Source: Paenibacillus castaneae (GTDB lineage Bacteria > Bacillota > Bacilli > Paenibacillales > Paenibacillaceae). Taken from it: a stretch of DNA of 64,000 bases. Position numbers and translations under genes: made by a program. The DNA lies in the NCBI RefSeq assembly GCF_002884445.1, contig NZ_KZ614144.1, positions 2,837,551 to 2,901,550 on the forward strand, written 5' to 3'. The notes beneath the pieces were generated by a model. The model ran no database searches, had not been told where the DNA came from, and worked only from the letters and a program-made list of their open reading frames with translations. This document shows, one piece after another, positions 18,306 to 26,246 of this stretch (positions are counted from its first letter, which is position 1; every line of letters starts with the position of its first letter).

Positions 18306-19052
18306 ATGAAATTTGTTTTTGATTTAGATGGGACAATTTGTTTTAAAGGCAATCCCTTAAGCAAAGCGATGGTACAAGCATTAGATGATTTTGAGAAAAA
18401 GGGACATGAAATTATCTTTGCATCGGCGAGGCCTATCCGTGATTTGTTGCCGATTTTACCGGTTCATATGCACCACTACTCGATGATAGGCGGGAATGGC
18501 GCATTTGTTGCAGTTGGCGGGGATATCATTTCTACGATTCATTTCGATCAAGAGATAGCCGAGACGATCCTTCATTTAATCAAGAAATATGAAGCGCAAT
18601 ATTTAATAGACAGCAAGTGGGATTATGCATTCACAGGCAGCATCGAGCATCCGATTAGGCGTAATGTTGATCCTGAGCAGCGAGCGAAAAACGTAGCTTT
18701 AGAGGAGTTAAATGAGATTGTAAAAGTGGTAATTTTACAAAGTCGTAATTCGCAGCAAATGCTGGAGGAACTGCAGAAGCTGTCTATCGTTACATATAAA
18801 CATGGTCAAGAAGAAATAATTGATATTAGCCCGATAGGTGTAGATAAATGGGCGGGGCTGCAAAAGATAGGTGTAGTGCCGCAGCAATTTATCGCATTTG
18901 GCAATGATGCTAATGATGTGTCTATGTTCAAGCATGCTCAGCACTCTGTATGTGTTGGAGAGCATGCGGAGCTTACACAATTAGCTACGGAGAAAGTGAG
19001 TAGTGAAGAAGAGCATGTCATTAATAAAATAATGGAGTTAATGGAATTGTGA
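18306..19052 (+). CDS. HAD-superfamily hydrolase, Cof type
   Basis: A 248-residue phosphatase from the ATG at 18306, preceded by AGGAGGGGG; the longer in-frame extension runs into the divergent regulator and is rejected. Motif I (FVFDLDGTICF) gives the catalytic Asp pair. FASARPIRDL carries motif II. The C-terminal IAFGNDANDVSMFKHA gives motif IV, and an intervening cap region includes DIDISPIGVDKW-type residues and a conserved Lys. Cof-type members hydrolyse sugar phosphates, flavin or PLP phosphates; substrate unknown. Possibly controlled by the divergent Crp/Fnr protein. Confidence 0.88.
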   Translation: MKFVFDLDGTICFKGNPLSKAMVQALDDFEKKGHEIIFASARPIRDLLPILPVHMHHYSMIGGNGAFVAVGGDIISTIHFDQEIAETILHLIKKYEAQYLIDSKWDYAFTGSIEHPIRRNVDPEQRAKNVALEELNEIVKVVILQSRNSQQMLEELQKLSIVTYKHGQEEIIDISPIGVDKWAGLQKIGVVPQQFIAFGNDANDVSMFKHAQHSVCVGEHAELTQLATEKVSSEEEHVINKIMELMEL

Positions 19053-19163
19053 ATCCATCTAAAATACGGGGTGATGGCAGAGGAGTAGATAATGAATTTC
19101 GTATTCTATTGAAAGTAATGTTCCCCAGAATGCCTAGTTATTTCAATGACTGTTGTTAATAGT

Positions 19164-19195
19164 AAAAAAGGCCAACCAGCAATTGTTGGGTGGCC
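19164..19195 (-). terminator. Rho-independent terminator (minus strand)
   Basis: Read on the minus strand, GGCCACCCAACA and TGCTGGTTGGCC form an imperfect stem with an AAT-type loop, followed by TTTTTT. It lies about 50 bases beyond the stop of the membrane-protein gene at 19243. Confidence 0.75.
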
Positions 19196-19242
19196 TAATC
19201 AGTAGAATAAAAATTGCTTGCTAGTGATCTACACTAATCAGC

Positions 19243-19860
19243 TTATAGGTTAACCGTTCCAATGTTGGCTGTATGGTTAAGTTGTTGGGCAACCTGAGCG
19301 GCAGAGGCCATAACAAAAACATTTATTACAACTGCAGCAAGTTCTCCTACTTCGTTGATATAATTGATGACAAGAAATCCACCTTTCATGTCCTTGTCTC
19401 CGATCCCGCTCATTCCGCCTACAACCGCACCAACAGGCCCAACCAGCAGCCCGCCGACGACAGCTCTTCCGATTACACTTTTTTGCTTTTTAGCAAAATC
19501 ACTTTGCGACATTGCTGCTGCAACTCTTATTTGGTTGAGATTAATTCTCGCACTAAGTCCGGGGGCATTAAACAAAACAAAGCCACTTTCAAGTGTAACC
19601 TCCACTAACAAGCCTGTTTGAAGGGGGAGTCCGTGGATGTGTTTTCCTTTTACACGAAATAGAATCCCATTTGCTTTGTCTTCTCGTTTGCGATTAATGC
19701 TTACATTAATAAATATTGTAATAATGAAGACTGCTATAAAAACAAACACAGGAAGAAAACTATCCGATTCTGTAGTAATTACTCTACTCATTATAAATCC
19801 TTGGCCAAAACAGGCTATTATTAGCCATAACCATAATTGCATATAAAATGGTCTTTTCAA
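19243..19860 (-). CDS. Membrane protein with glycine-zipper segment, function unknown
   Basis: A 205-residue protein. Two hydrophobic helices occupy residues 8-28 and 36-55, followed by a cytosolic domain of beta strands (GILFRVKGKHIHGLPLQTGL) resembling a small PH-like or SHOCT-adjacent fold. A Gly-rich hydrophobic stretch (GRAVVGGLLVGPVGAVVGGM) can insert in or lie on a membrane. I do not recognise a family with confidence. It is a single-gene unit with its own terminator. Confidence 0.65.
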   Translation of the reverse strand: MKRPFYMQLWLWLIIACFGQGFIMSRVITTESDSFLPVFVFIAVFIITIFINVSINRKREDKANGILFRVKGKHIHGLPLQTGLLVEVTLESGFVLFNAPGLSARINLNQIRVAAAMSQSDFAKKQKSVIGRAVVGGLLVGPVGAVVGGMSGIGDKDMKGGFLVINYINEVGELAAVVINVFVMASAAQVAQQLNHTANIGTVNL

Positions 19861-19998
19861 CTTGCAGCCTCCTCAAAGCTAGCTTATGCTAATATAAATG
19901 TTCATTAATAATTCCCATCATATGGCATGATAGGTTTGTTGTACAGTGGTTATTTAGAACCTGAAAATAAAAGAGATAGAAAGAGTGTGGTTCGCTTT

Positions 19999-20865
19999 AT
20001 GATTGAACAAATAATGAAAGAGTTAGAAGCTAGATATGCTTGCAGCTTAGTTCGTCTTGCTGGGGGCTATACGAATTTTACATTTCTAATGGAGGGAACT
20101 AGTCCTGTACTCGTAGCGAAGGTAGCCAACTTATCTAATCATGATATATTAAATGAAATAAATAGTTTGATGCTTATTGAAGGGTTATGCCCTGCACCTG
20201 TAATTCTTGATGTAGTAGTAATGAATGATATGCGAATTATGGTAATGGATTATAAGGATGGTGTTAACGGACAGTCCATTCTTGATGCTAGAGACTGGGA
20301 ACAGGCGGAAATTTTGTATAAGTGCATTGGACAATTACTTGCATTACAGATCCATTCAACAAGCTTTGCTGAAAACCCAAGAGGGATACGGAAAAGTAAT
20401 ATTGCTACTTTATTAGAATCCGATTTATTGTTGGATTTCGTGGACGATGAGCTAATTAAACAATCAATAGAAATATTATCGACTGTTGATGTTAACAAGC
20501 AAAATTGGGTTTTAACGCATGGGGATTTTGGATTGCATAATATTTTAAGTGATGCGGATTACAACATGAATGTTATAGATTGGGAATGGTCTGAATGGGG
20601 AAATCCTATTAATGATATAGCATGGGTCTGTTGGTTCACTAAACTTCATTATCCCGAACATGCACATTTCTTGAATACGCACTTTATTAAAAGTTATTTA
20701 TTAAATAATCCCATTTCTATAACCCCACAACAATTAAAAGCAAGTAGTATATATAAGGTTTGGAATATTCTTTATAGGGTAAATCATGCCACCAAAGAAG
20801 TTCAAAACGAATGGGTGAGACGTTTAGAATGGACTCTTCATTTGGATTTTTCTGATTTGTGCTAA
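19999..20865 (+). CDS. APH-family phosphotransferase
   Basis: A 288-residue kinase-like protein; an in-frame ATG at 19927 would add 24 residues with no ribosome site and atypical sequence, so the start is uncertain. The N-lobe shows LVRLAGGYTNFTF (nucleotide loop) and VLVAKVA (lysine strand). The catalytic loop is WVLTHGDFGLHNIL with the metal Asp in VIDWEWSEWG. It belongs to the aminoglycoside/fructosamine/choline kinase superfamily. No resistance spectrum can be inferred. A strong bidirectional hairpin follows about 90 bases downstream. Confidence 0.82.
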   Translation: MIEQIMKELEARYACSLVRLAGGYTNFTFLMEGTSPVLVAKVANLSNHDILNEINSLMLIEGLCPAPVILDVVVMNDMRIMVMDYKDGVNGQSILDARDWEQAEILYKCIGQLLALQIHSTSFAENPRGIRKSNIATLLESDLLLDFVDDELIKQSIEILSTVDVNKQNWVLTHGDFGLHNILSDADYNMNVIDWEWSEWGNPINDIAWVCWFTKLHYPEHAHFLNTHFIKSYLLNNPISITPQQLKASSIYKVWNILYRVNHATKEVQNEWVRRLEWTLHLDFSDLC

Positions 20866-20955
20866 AACAGTTCCAGAGGTTGCGAAAGATATTACCTTCT
20901 TAAGTTTTTCAGATACAGCTTTCTTTTATATTGGACATCGTAAATTAAATAACTA

Positions 20956-20992
20956 GAAACAGGGTCTAGCCTACGTGGCTGGACCCTGTTTC
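20956..20992. terminator. Strong bidirectional terminator
   Basis: A 16-bp near-perfect stem (GAAACAGGGTCTAGCC with GGCTGGACCCTGTTTC), placed between a plus-strand kinase gene and the minus-strand VOC gene. Confidence 0.85.
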
Positions 20993-21049
20993 ATTCCGAG
21001 CTTCTGCATATTTCATATGAACAAATGATTGCAATTAGATCTCGTATTT

Positions 21050-21505
21050 TTACGGCTGCCATACTTCCCACATGTTTCCGTCAGGATCAAAGAACTGAAG
21101 GTTTGGACCACATGTTATTCGAATGTCGCCTGCAATGTTCACTCCGTTTTCCTTGAAACGGTTGAAAAGGTCTTGAATTCGAGGAGTAATAAAACAACCA
21201 ACTGCTTGACGATGGCCTTCATGGTTTGTAAATCCTAATCGGCCACCTTCAGTACTAGATTCGATAAGGAAAATTGCTGGGACGGCACCTGTAGGACCAT
21301 GAGGCGTTCCGTTAGCGTCGGGAAATCTTAAGATCGCTATTTTCATTCCAGGCTCAACAGCATGGATGTCTGTAGGCTCACATCTTAAATTTTTTTGATA
21401 CCATTTAATGGATTCAAAGACGTCATTCACCGGAACGTAAATACAAGTAATACCTGTGATGTCTTCCAGTTTTTCCTGTGATTTGACTTCTTCTTTCACT
21501 TGCAT
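21050..21505 (-). CDS. VOC-family protein
   Basis: A 151-residue single-module VOC protein from the ATG at 21505, with a GGGAG site upstream; the open frame extends further, but that part overlaps the next plus-strand gene and looks non-coding. The fold signatures are ITCIYVPVNDVFESIKWYQ at the start and LQFFDPDGNMWEVWQ at the end, with the metal-type Glu in MWEVW. Possible glyoxalase-like or dioxygenase enzyme of unknown substrate. Confidence 0.82.
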   Translation of the reverse strand: MQVKEEVKSQEKLEDITGITCIYVPVNDVFESIKWYQKNLRCEPTDIHAVEPGMKIAILRFPDANGTPHGPTGAVPAIFLIESSTEGGRLGFTNHEGHRQAVGCFITPRIQDLFNRFKENGVNIAGDIRITCGPNLQFFDPDGNMWEVWQP

Positions 21506-21690
21506 ATTCTCATTTCTCCCTTCGCAATAAATTAGTTCAAACACGATTGTATTCTCTAACCTCCCAGTAATTTCCTGCCTATTCGTTAATGAGAAATCGA
21601 AAAATCTTGATAAGAAAGTATTGAATATAAATAAGTGTGGGATAGTAATTCGGTAATTCAAAATAGGGTTAAAGGGGTAGTGAATTTCAT

Positions 21691-22866
21691 ATGCAAGAGA
21701 ATAATGGTATAGCGGATACACGTGGTAAAAACAATAAGAAAAGCGGGCTTCTTGCTAAGTACATAGGTACAGCGATTCTTGCTTTAGTTCTGATGATTGG
21801 AATGCCGCAAACAGGCCTTGCAGTTGGGAAAGGAGCGAAGGGACCGGATGTGTATGTCATTCAAGGCATGTTGAAATCATTAGGCAGCTACTCTGGTCCA
21901 ATCGATGGCTACTATAATGCTCAGACAGTGCGCGGCGTGAAATATTATCAGAAGAAGCATTCATTACCCGTGACTGGAGCAGTTGATGCGGCTACGCTTA
22001 AGTCTATAAATTATTCGTATTCGACTTTAAAAACAGAAATGAAAGCTCGCAGCAAAGCAAAGTGGAAAGGAAATGCGAAAGGCATAGGTAAAGGCGGCGG
22101 AGCTGGTGGCGGAGCAGGTGGCGGTGCAGGCGGCGGAGCAGGTGGCGGAGCAGGCGGCGGAGCTGGTGGCGGTGCAGGCGGCGGTGCAGGCGGAGGAGCT
22201 GGTGGCGGTGTAGGCGGAGGAGCTGGTGGCGGTGCAGGCGGCGGTGCAGGCGGAGGAGCTGGTGGCGGTGCAGGCGGAGGAGCTGGCGGCGGAGCTGGTG
22301 GCGGTGCAGGCGGCGGAGCTGGTGGCGGTGTAGGCGGCGGAGCTGGTGGCGGTGCAGGCGGCGGAGCTGGCATTAAGTCGGAAAATCTAGGTCCTGGCGG
22401 TAAAATTGGTGGTCAATCTGAGAATCAAAATAAACGCCGCGGACAAATCGGTAATCAAGGCAAAGGCGGGATCAAAAAAGAAAATGAGGGTCCTGGCGGT
22501 CAAATAGGTGGTCAAACTGAAAATCAAAATAAACGTCGCGGACAAATCGATAATCAAGGCAAAGGCGGCATAAAGAAAGAAAATGAGGGTCCTGGCGGTC
22601 AAATAGGTGGTCAATCTGAGAATCAAAATAAACGACGTTTACAAATTGGCAACCAAGGCCAAGGTGGAACGAGGTCGGAAAACCAGGGGCCTGGAGGCCA
22701 AATTGGCGGCCAGTCCGAGAATCAGAATAAAGGACGCGAACCATCCAGCAACCAAGGGCAAGGCGGCAACAATTCAGAAAATCAAGGGCCAAATGGTCAA
22801 ATCGGTAATCAAGGCAAAGGCGGTGCCAAATCCGAAAACGAAAATCGTAGTAAAAGTCAACAATAG
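21691..22866 (+). CDS. Secreted peptidoglycan-binding protein with silk-like Gly-Ala repeat and Asn/Gln-rich repeats
   Basis: A 391-residue exported protein in four parts. Residues 1-46: cytosolic basic leader and signal segment (GTAILALVLMIGMPQTGLAV). About 47-112: one PG_binding_1 module (GPDVYVIQGMLKSLGSYSG, IDGYYNAQTVRGVKYYQKKH, VTGAVDAATL) expected to bind cell-wall or cortex peptidoglycan. About 135-226: 23 tandem GGGA units, two of them GGGV. About 228-391: four 33-residue repeats and a partial one, rich in Asn, Gln, Gly and charge (core GPGGQIGGQSENQNK). The tail looks like a flexible, self-associating structural sleeve on a wall anchor. Function is inferred; no enzyme domain is present. 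AAAGGGG precedes the ATG. Confidence 0.88.
   Translation: MQENNGIADTRGKNNKKSGLLAKYIGTAILALVLMIGMPQTGLAVGKGAKGPDVYVIQGMLKSLGSYSGPIDGYYNAQTVRGVKYYQKKHSLPVTGAVDAATLKSINYSYSTLKTEMKARSKAKWKGNAKGIGKGGGAGGGAGGGAGGGAGGGAGGGAGGGAGGGAGGGAGGGVGGGAGGGAGGGAGGGAGGGAGGGAGGGAGGGAGGGAGGGVGGGAGGGAGGGAGIKSENLGPGGKIGGQSENQNKRRGQIGNQGKGGIKKENEGPGGQIGGQTENQNKRRGQIDNQGKGGIKKENEGPGGQIGGQSENQNKRRLQIGNQGQGGTRSENQGPGGQIGGQSENQNKGREPSSNQGQGGNNSENQGPNGQIGNQGKGGAKSENENRSKSQQ
22093..22368 (+). repeat. 23 tandem 12-bp units encoding Gly-Gly-Gly-Ala/Val
   Basis: Every unit is GGN GGN GGN GCN, with GTA in units 10 and 20. Units 7-11 and 12-16 are a 60-bp duplication differing by one base (the C/T that turns Ala into Val), and units 18-23 are three near-identical 24-bp pairs. 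The repeat has therefore grown by block duplication as well as single-unit slippage. Confidence 0.95.
22372..22866 (+). repeat. Four 99-bp coding repeats plus a shortened fifth
   Basis: 33-codon units start at 22372, 22471, 22570 and 22669, with a partial unit from 22768 to the stop. Units 2 and 3 are nearly identical, while units 1 and 4 are more diverged. Each contains a GPGG-QIGGQ-ENQNK-type core and a NQG[KQ]GG junction. Confidence 0.9.
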
Positions 22867-22891
22867 TCAAAATAATGAGTAAGGTAAAAAT

Positions 22892-22920
22892 AAGAGGTCC
22901 TCGCTGGAGGACCTCTTTCT
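22892..22920 (+). terminator. Rho-independent terminator
   Basis: AAGAGGTCCTC and GAGGACCTCTT form a perfect 11-bp stem with a four-base loop and a short T-rich tail, shortly after the repeat protein. Confidence 0.85.
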
Positions 22921-23002
22921 CATAGCAAATATGCATCTGAAGAGAAAAATTCATCTTCATGTTATAATGGGAGTTATAAATAAAATATAGGAGCTGATTA
23001 AA

Positions 23003-23407
23003 GTGGGTAATTCAAAACAAAAAATTACTACATTTTTAATGTTTGAAGGCAAGGCTGAAGAGGCAATGAATTATTATACTTCTTTATTTGATCATTCAGA
23101 AATAATTAACATACGACGTTACGGAGCTAACGAGGCCGGAGCTGAAGGATCTGTCATGCAAGCAAGCTTTTCTATAAATGGACAAGTATTTAAATGTGTG
23201 GATAGCCATGTTAAACACGGATTTACATTCACTCCTGCAATGTCCTTATTTGTAACATGTGAAACAGAGGGTGAGATCGATAAAGCATATGAGATGCTGT
23301 CTCAAGACGGTGCAGTGTTAATGCCACTGGCAGCGTATCCTTTCTCTAAAAAGTTCGGATGGGTTCAAGATAAGTTCGGTGTTTCGTGGCAATTAAGTCT
23401 TGAATAG
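23003..23407 (+). CDS. PhnB-like VOC-family protein
   Basis: A 134-residue protein starting with GTG behind TAGGAG. It has the PhnB/3-dmu-9_3-mt arrangement: ITTFLMFEGKAEEAMNYYTSLF at the start, GQVFKCVDS in the middle, and FGWVQDKFGVSWQLS at the end. These are small stand-alone VOC proteins, usually of unknown substrate. It resembles the gene at 54821 in architecture. Confidence 0.85.
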   Translation: MGNSKQKITTFLMFEGKAEEAMNYYTSLFDHSEIINIRRYGANEAGAEGSVMQASFSINGQVFKCVDSHVKHGFTFTPAMSLFVTCETEGEIDKAYEMLSQDGAVLMPLAAYPFSKKFGWVQDKFGVSWQLSLE

Positions 23408-23453
23408 AAGGAATTAGCCAATAAATAAGTCTATAAAATTTAGTTGCTAACTA

Positions 23454-23975
23454 TTACCAGTCCATTCGTTCTTTAAGAGAAGCGATTTGAGCGATATGAT
23501 GTCGACCATGCCACGCATACCTTTGGGCTGCAGCATCAAGACTCATTAAACCGTGAGTGGGACTTATAAACATCCTTTGATAGTCTGTTGGGTGTAAAGA
23601 ATGGAGTAGGGCTACAAATCGACTATGAATAGAATGCATCAGAACTAACGATGTTTCTATAGGCGTTTGATAATCCATTAGCTCTGCCCACAAATCTTCG
23701 TGGTAAGAGCTTGCTGTTGGGACATCCTCTGTAAGTGCTCTCTTAAAGCGGATAAATGCATTCATGTCATTATCTGCCATATGGTGGACGACTTGTTGGA
23801 CAGTCCAACCACCAGGACGATAAGGTGTAAGCAGCTGCCCTGAACTTAAGTGTTGCACAGTTTCCCGTAGAATTGACGCGCTCTCCGAAATATCCTTAAT
23901 CCATTTGTTGCGTTATTCGGCAGTTGGTTTGTGTATTTGTACGAATTGTCCAATAGGATAGCGGAAATGATCCAT
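23454..23975 (-). pseudogene. YfiT-family bacillithiol transferase, interrupted by one nonsense codon
   Basis: Read from the ATG at 23975, the first 20 codons give the family N-terminus (MDHFRYPIGQFVQIHKPTAE), then a TAA at 23913-23915. The same frame then continues without a shift to the end (RNKWIKDI, then TPYRPGGWTVQQVVHHMADN, AWHGRHHIAQIASL). Apart from the stop codon the gene is full length (173 codons) and keeps the metal-ligand histidines (HHMAD, HGRHH). YfiT/BstA enzymes conjugate bacillithiol to electrophiles and drugs. A truncated product could start at an internal GTG at 23858, but it would lack the N-terminal helix. This is a recent inactivation, or a sequencing error at one base. 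Confidence 0.85.
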
Positions 23976-24069
23976 ATACTCACCCTCAAATAATAGTTGT
24001 ATTGCACATGAATTCGAGAAGCAGTATATTAAATCCTTGAATGTAATTTGATTATCTTACATATCTAAT

Positions 24070-24109
24070 AGAGCAGGACGTCGCTTAGACGCTCTGCTCT
24101 TTTATTTTG
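24070..24109 (+). terminator. Hairpin with T-run upstream of the ABC exporter
   Basis: AGAGCAG (24070-24076) pairs with CTGCTCT (24094-24100), with an inner ACGTC/GACG-type pairing and a TTTTATTTT tail. It points in the plus direction and isolates the ABC genes from upstream transcription. Confidence 0.65.
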
Positions 24110-24214
24110 TTAGTACTAATCGATAAAGTTGAAATTGTAATCCTCCATTCATGAGTTGTTCATAATCCAAACGTAAACTAAACGTATCAACAGGATGAAT
24201 GGAGTGAGTTGAAC

Positions 24215-25312
24215 ATGTTTCTAGCATTGCGCGAATTGAAATATTCGAAAGGCAGATATGGTTTAATCGGATTAATTATGGTGCTTGTCGCGTGGTTAAC
24301 CTTTATTGTGTCTGGGTTAGCCAATGGGCTCTCGTCAGATAATGCTTCGATTCTGAAAAATATGGATGCAGATTACTTTGTACTGCAATCCGATTCGGAA
24401 CATAAGCTGACTCGGTCTGCGCTCCCGGTAGAGAAGCTGGATGAAGTTCGGCAATTAAATGGAGATATACAAGCTGAACCGCTTTCTCAAACCATGTTAT
24501 CCGTATACCAGACTGGCTCGAACAAAAAGATAGATATAGCTGTATTTGCTATTGAACCGGAAGGCACGCTAATGCCCAGCATCACAGAAGGCCAGAATAT
24601 GGCTGCAAACGATGAAATCGTCGTCGACTCATCCCTCAAAGAAAAAGGAATTAAATTGGGCGATACAATCGGAGATAAAGATTTAGGCATCGAATGGAAG
24701 GTCGTTGGCTTTACAAAAAATCAGAAGTTCAGCCATACACCGGTAGTGTTCATGGATATTCAATATTTTTCAGACCTGATGCAAGCATCTATGGGCAAAA
24801 AGGTCGCTTCTTATAATTCGATTGTTATTAAATCAGACAGTGTGAATAAAGACACCCTGCAAAAAAACTTGACCGATGCAGAAGTCATTACCAAACAAGA
24901 AGCTGTGCAAGGAATTCCGGGCTTTAAAGAAGAACAGGGCTCTTTGACGATGATGATCGCGTTCCTGATTGTTATTGCAGCCTTTATCCAAGCGGTATTC
25001 TTCTATGTCATTACGTTGCAGAAGATCAGCCAGTTCGGCGTGCTGAAGGCAATCGGAGCCAAGACGTCTTACCTGGCGACAAATTTAGTCGGACAAGTGC
25101 TGCTTCTAGCGATTGTCGCCGTTGCCATAAGCATTGGGCTAACGTTTGGCGTGAGTGCGATCCTGCCGGAGAGTATGCCATTTGAATTAGGTACAGATAT
25201 ACTGTCTCAGTATTCCGGCCTGCTTATTCTAGTCTCAATTATTGGCGCACTGTTATCTTTGAATCGGATTGCAAAAGTAGATGCGATTGAAGCCATTGGG
25301 AGGGTTGAGTAA
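24215..25312 (+). CDS. ABC transporter permease, FtsX/MacB fold, HrtB-like
   Basis: A 365-residue permease from the ATG at 24215 (GGAGTGAG 10 bases upstream; a TTG at 24209 is too close). One N-terminal membrane helix (YGLIGLIMVLVAWLTFIVSG), a large extracytoplasmic domain (about 35-235), then three helices in the last 120 residues. The signature FYVITLQKISQFGVLKAIGAKT and the final KVDAIEAIG match the FtsX domain. SGLANGL after the first helix and the overall size resemble HrtB of the haem exporter HrtAB. No haem-sensing HssRS pair is nearby, so haem as substrate is only a possibility. Its stop overlaps the ATPase start by one base. Confidence 0.87.
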   Translation: MFLALRELKYSKGRYGLIGLIMVLVAWLTFIVSGLANGLSSDNASILKNMDADYFVLQSDSEHKLTRSALPVEKLDEVRQLNGDIQAEPLSQTMLSVYQTGSNKKIDIAVFAIEPEGTLMPSITEGQNMAANDEIVVDSSLKEKGIKLGDTIGDKDLGIEWKVVGFTKNQKFSHTPVVFMDIQYFSDLMQASMGKKVASYNSIVIKSDSVNKDTLQKNLTDAEVITKQEAVQGIPGFKEEQGSLTMMIAFLIVIAAFIQAVFFYVITLQKISQFGVLKAIGAKTSYLATNLVGQVLLLAIVAVAISIGLTFGVSAILPESMPFELGTDILSQYSGLLILVSIIGALLSLNRIAKVDAIEAIGRVE

Positions 25313-26040
25313 TGAAAGAAAAACTCGTACTTGAAAATGTGAATAAAATCTATGGAGATGGCGAAACAGCTGTTACAGCTCTGCAAAAGGTTTCGCTAAC
25401 GGTTAAAGAAGGGGAGTTTGTGGCAGTTGTTGGACCCTCAGGTTCAGGGAAAAGTACGTTTCTCTCCATTGCAGGAGCGTTGCTTTCACCCACGAGCGGC
25501 CGCATTCTCATTAATCAGAAGGATGTCACCCATCTTACATCACGTGAAATGAGTGATGTAAGAGTCAAGAACCTAGGATTCATATTTCAGGCGTCCAATC
25601 TTGTGCCTTATTTGAAAGTGCTGGATCAGTTGCTGCTCGTGTCGAAGCTAGCGGGCAAAGTTGGCAAAGAGGCGGAACAGAAAGCGAAGGAACTGCTTGA
25701 CCAGGTAGGATTGCTGCATCGCATGAATTACTATCCGGAGAAGTTGTCTGGCGGGGAACGTCAAAGGGTGGCAATAGCCAGGGCGTTCATGAATGATCCA
25801 GGCGTTATCCTTGCAGATGAGCCTACTGCCAGCTTGGATTCTAAACGAGGCAGAGCAGTGGTTGAACTGATGGCGTCAGAAGTGAAGCAAAGAGGAAAGG
25901 CTGCTGTAATGGTTACACATGATGAGCGTGTTTTGGATTTATGTGATCGTATCGTAACCATAAAAGACGGTATGCTTTACGAGAAAAAAGCTGACATCGT
26001 TAATAAGGACAAAAAGCCTGAAGCCTCTGTCTTAGGATAA
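25312..26040 (+). CDS. ABC transporter ATP-binding protein, HrtA/LolD type
   Basis: A 242-residue ATPase with Walker A GPSGSGKST, Q-loop FIFQASNLVPYL, signature LSGGERQRVAIARA, Walker B VILADEPTASLD and the switch His in MVTHDERV. The segment around the Q-loop (NLVPYLKVLDQL) is close to HrtA-type exporters. Translational coupling with the permease makes a two-component exporter that would work as an A2B2 complex, pumping from the membrane or extruding hydrophobic compounds. Confidence 0.93.
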   Translation: MKEKLVLENVNKIYGDGETAVTALQKVSLTVKEGEFVAVVGPSGSGKSTFLSIAGALLSPTSGRILINQKDVTHLTSREMSDVRVKNLGFIFQASNLVPYLKVLDQLLLVSKLAGKVGKEAEQKAKELLDQVGLLHRMNYYPEKLSGGERQRVAIARAFMNDPGVILADEPTASLDSKRGRAVVELMASEVKQRGKAAVMVTHDERVLDLCDRIVTIKDGMLYEKKADIVNKDKKPEASVLG

Positions 26041-26072
26041 AGAAAAACTGAATTTAGTCCTTCTTAAATAGG

Positions 26073-26108
26073 AAGCCGATTCTGTGAAAACAGGATCGGC
26101 TTTTCTTT
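26073..26108 (+). terminator. Rho-independent terminator
   Basis: AAGCCGATTCTG (26073-26084) and CAGGATCGGCTT (26091-26102) form a stem with one G-T pair and a TTCTTTT tail, after the ABC operon. Confidence 0.85.
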
Positions 26109-26150
26109 TATTTAGATAACATGATAGTTTCCTCGCGATACAACAAATTT

Positions 26151-26181
26151 AGAATAATAAACGATGTTATCGTACATACTA
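26151..26181 (+). promoter_or_regulatory. Sigma-G-type forespore promoter of the ger operon
   Basis: AGAATA (26151-26156) and CATACTA (26175-26181) are separated by 18 bp. This fits the forespore sigma-G consensus (TGnATR, 17-18 bp, CATnnTA) at almost every position. It sits 65 bases upstream of the gerA-type ATG, as expected for germinant receptors, which are made in the forespore. Confidence 0.72.
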
Positions 26182-26246
26182 CGCTCATCTTTAATTGGAA
26201 AACTAAGGGAGTTTTTGCGAAGCCTATTGGAAGGGTGCTGGAGCGA

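Noticed and set aside
21506-21721. 72-codon N-terminal extension of the minus-strand VOC protein
   Set aside because: It overlaps the start of the peptidoglycan-binding gene and reads like non-coding DNA. ATG 21505 has its own GGGAG.
22011-22373. Minus-strand 120-codon frame of Pro-Pro-Pro-Ala repeats
   Set aside because: It is the antisense reading of the GGGA repeat. The plus strand has signal peptide, PG-binding domain and ribosome site, while the minus frame has none.
22093-22866. CRISPR-like regular repeats
   Set aside because: The 12-bp and 99-bp periods keep one reading frame and have no unique spacers, so they are coding repeats.
26121-26246. 42-codon N-terminal extension of the GerA-type protein
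   Set aside because: The putative sigma-G promoter lies inside it and a GGAG site precedes the ATG at 26247.
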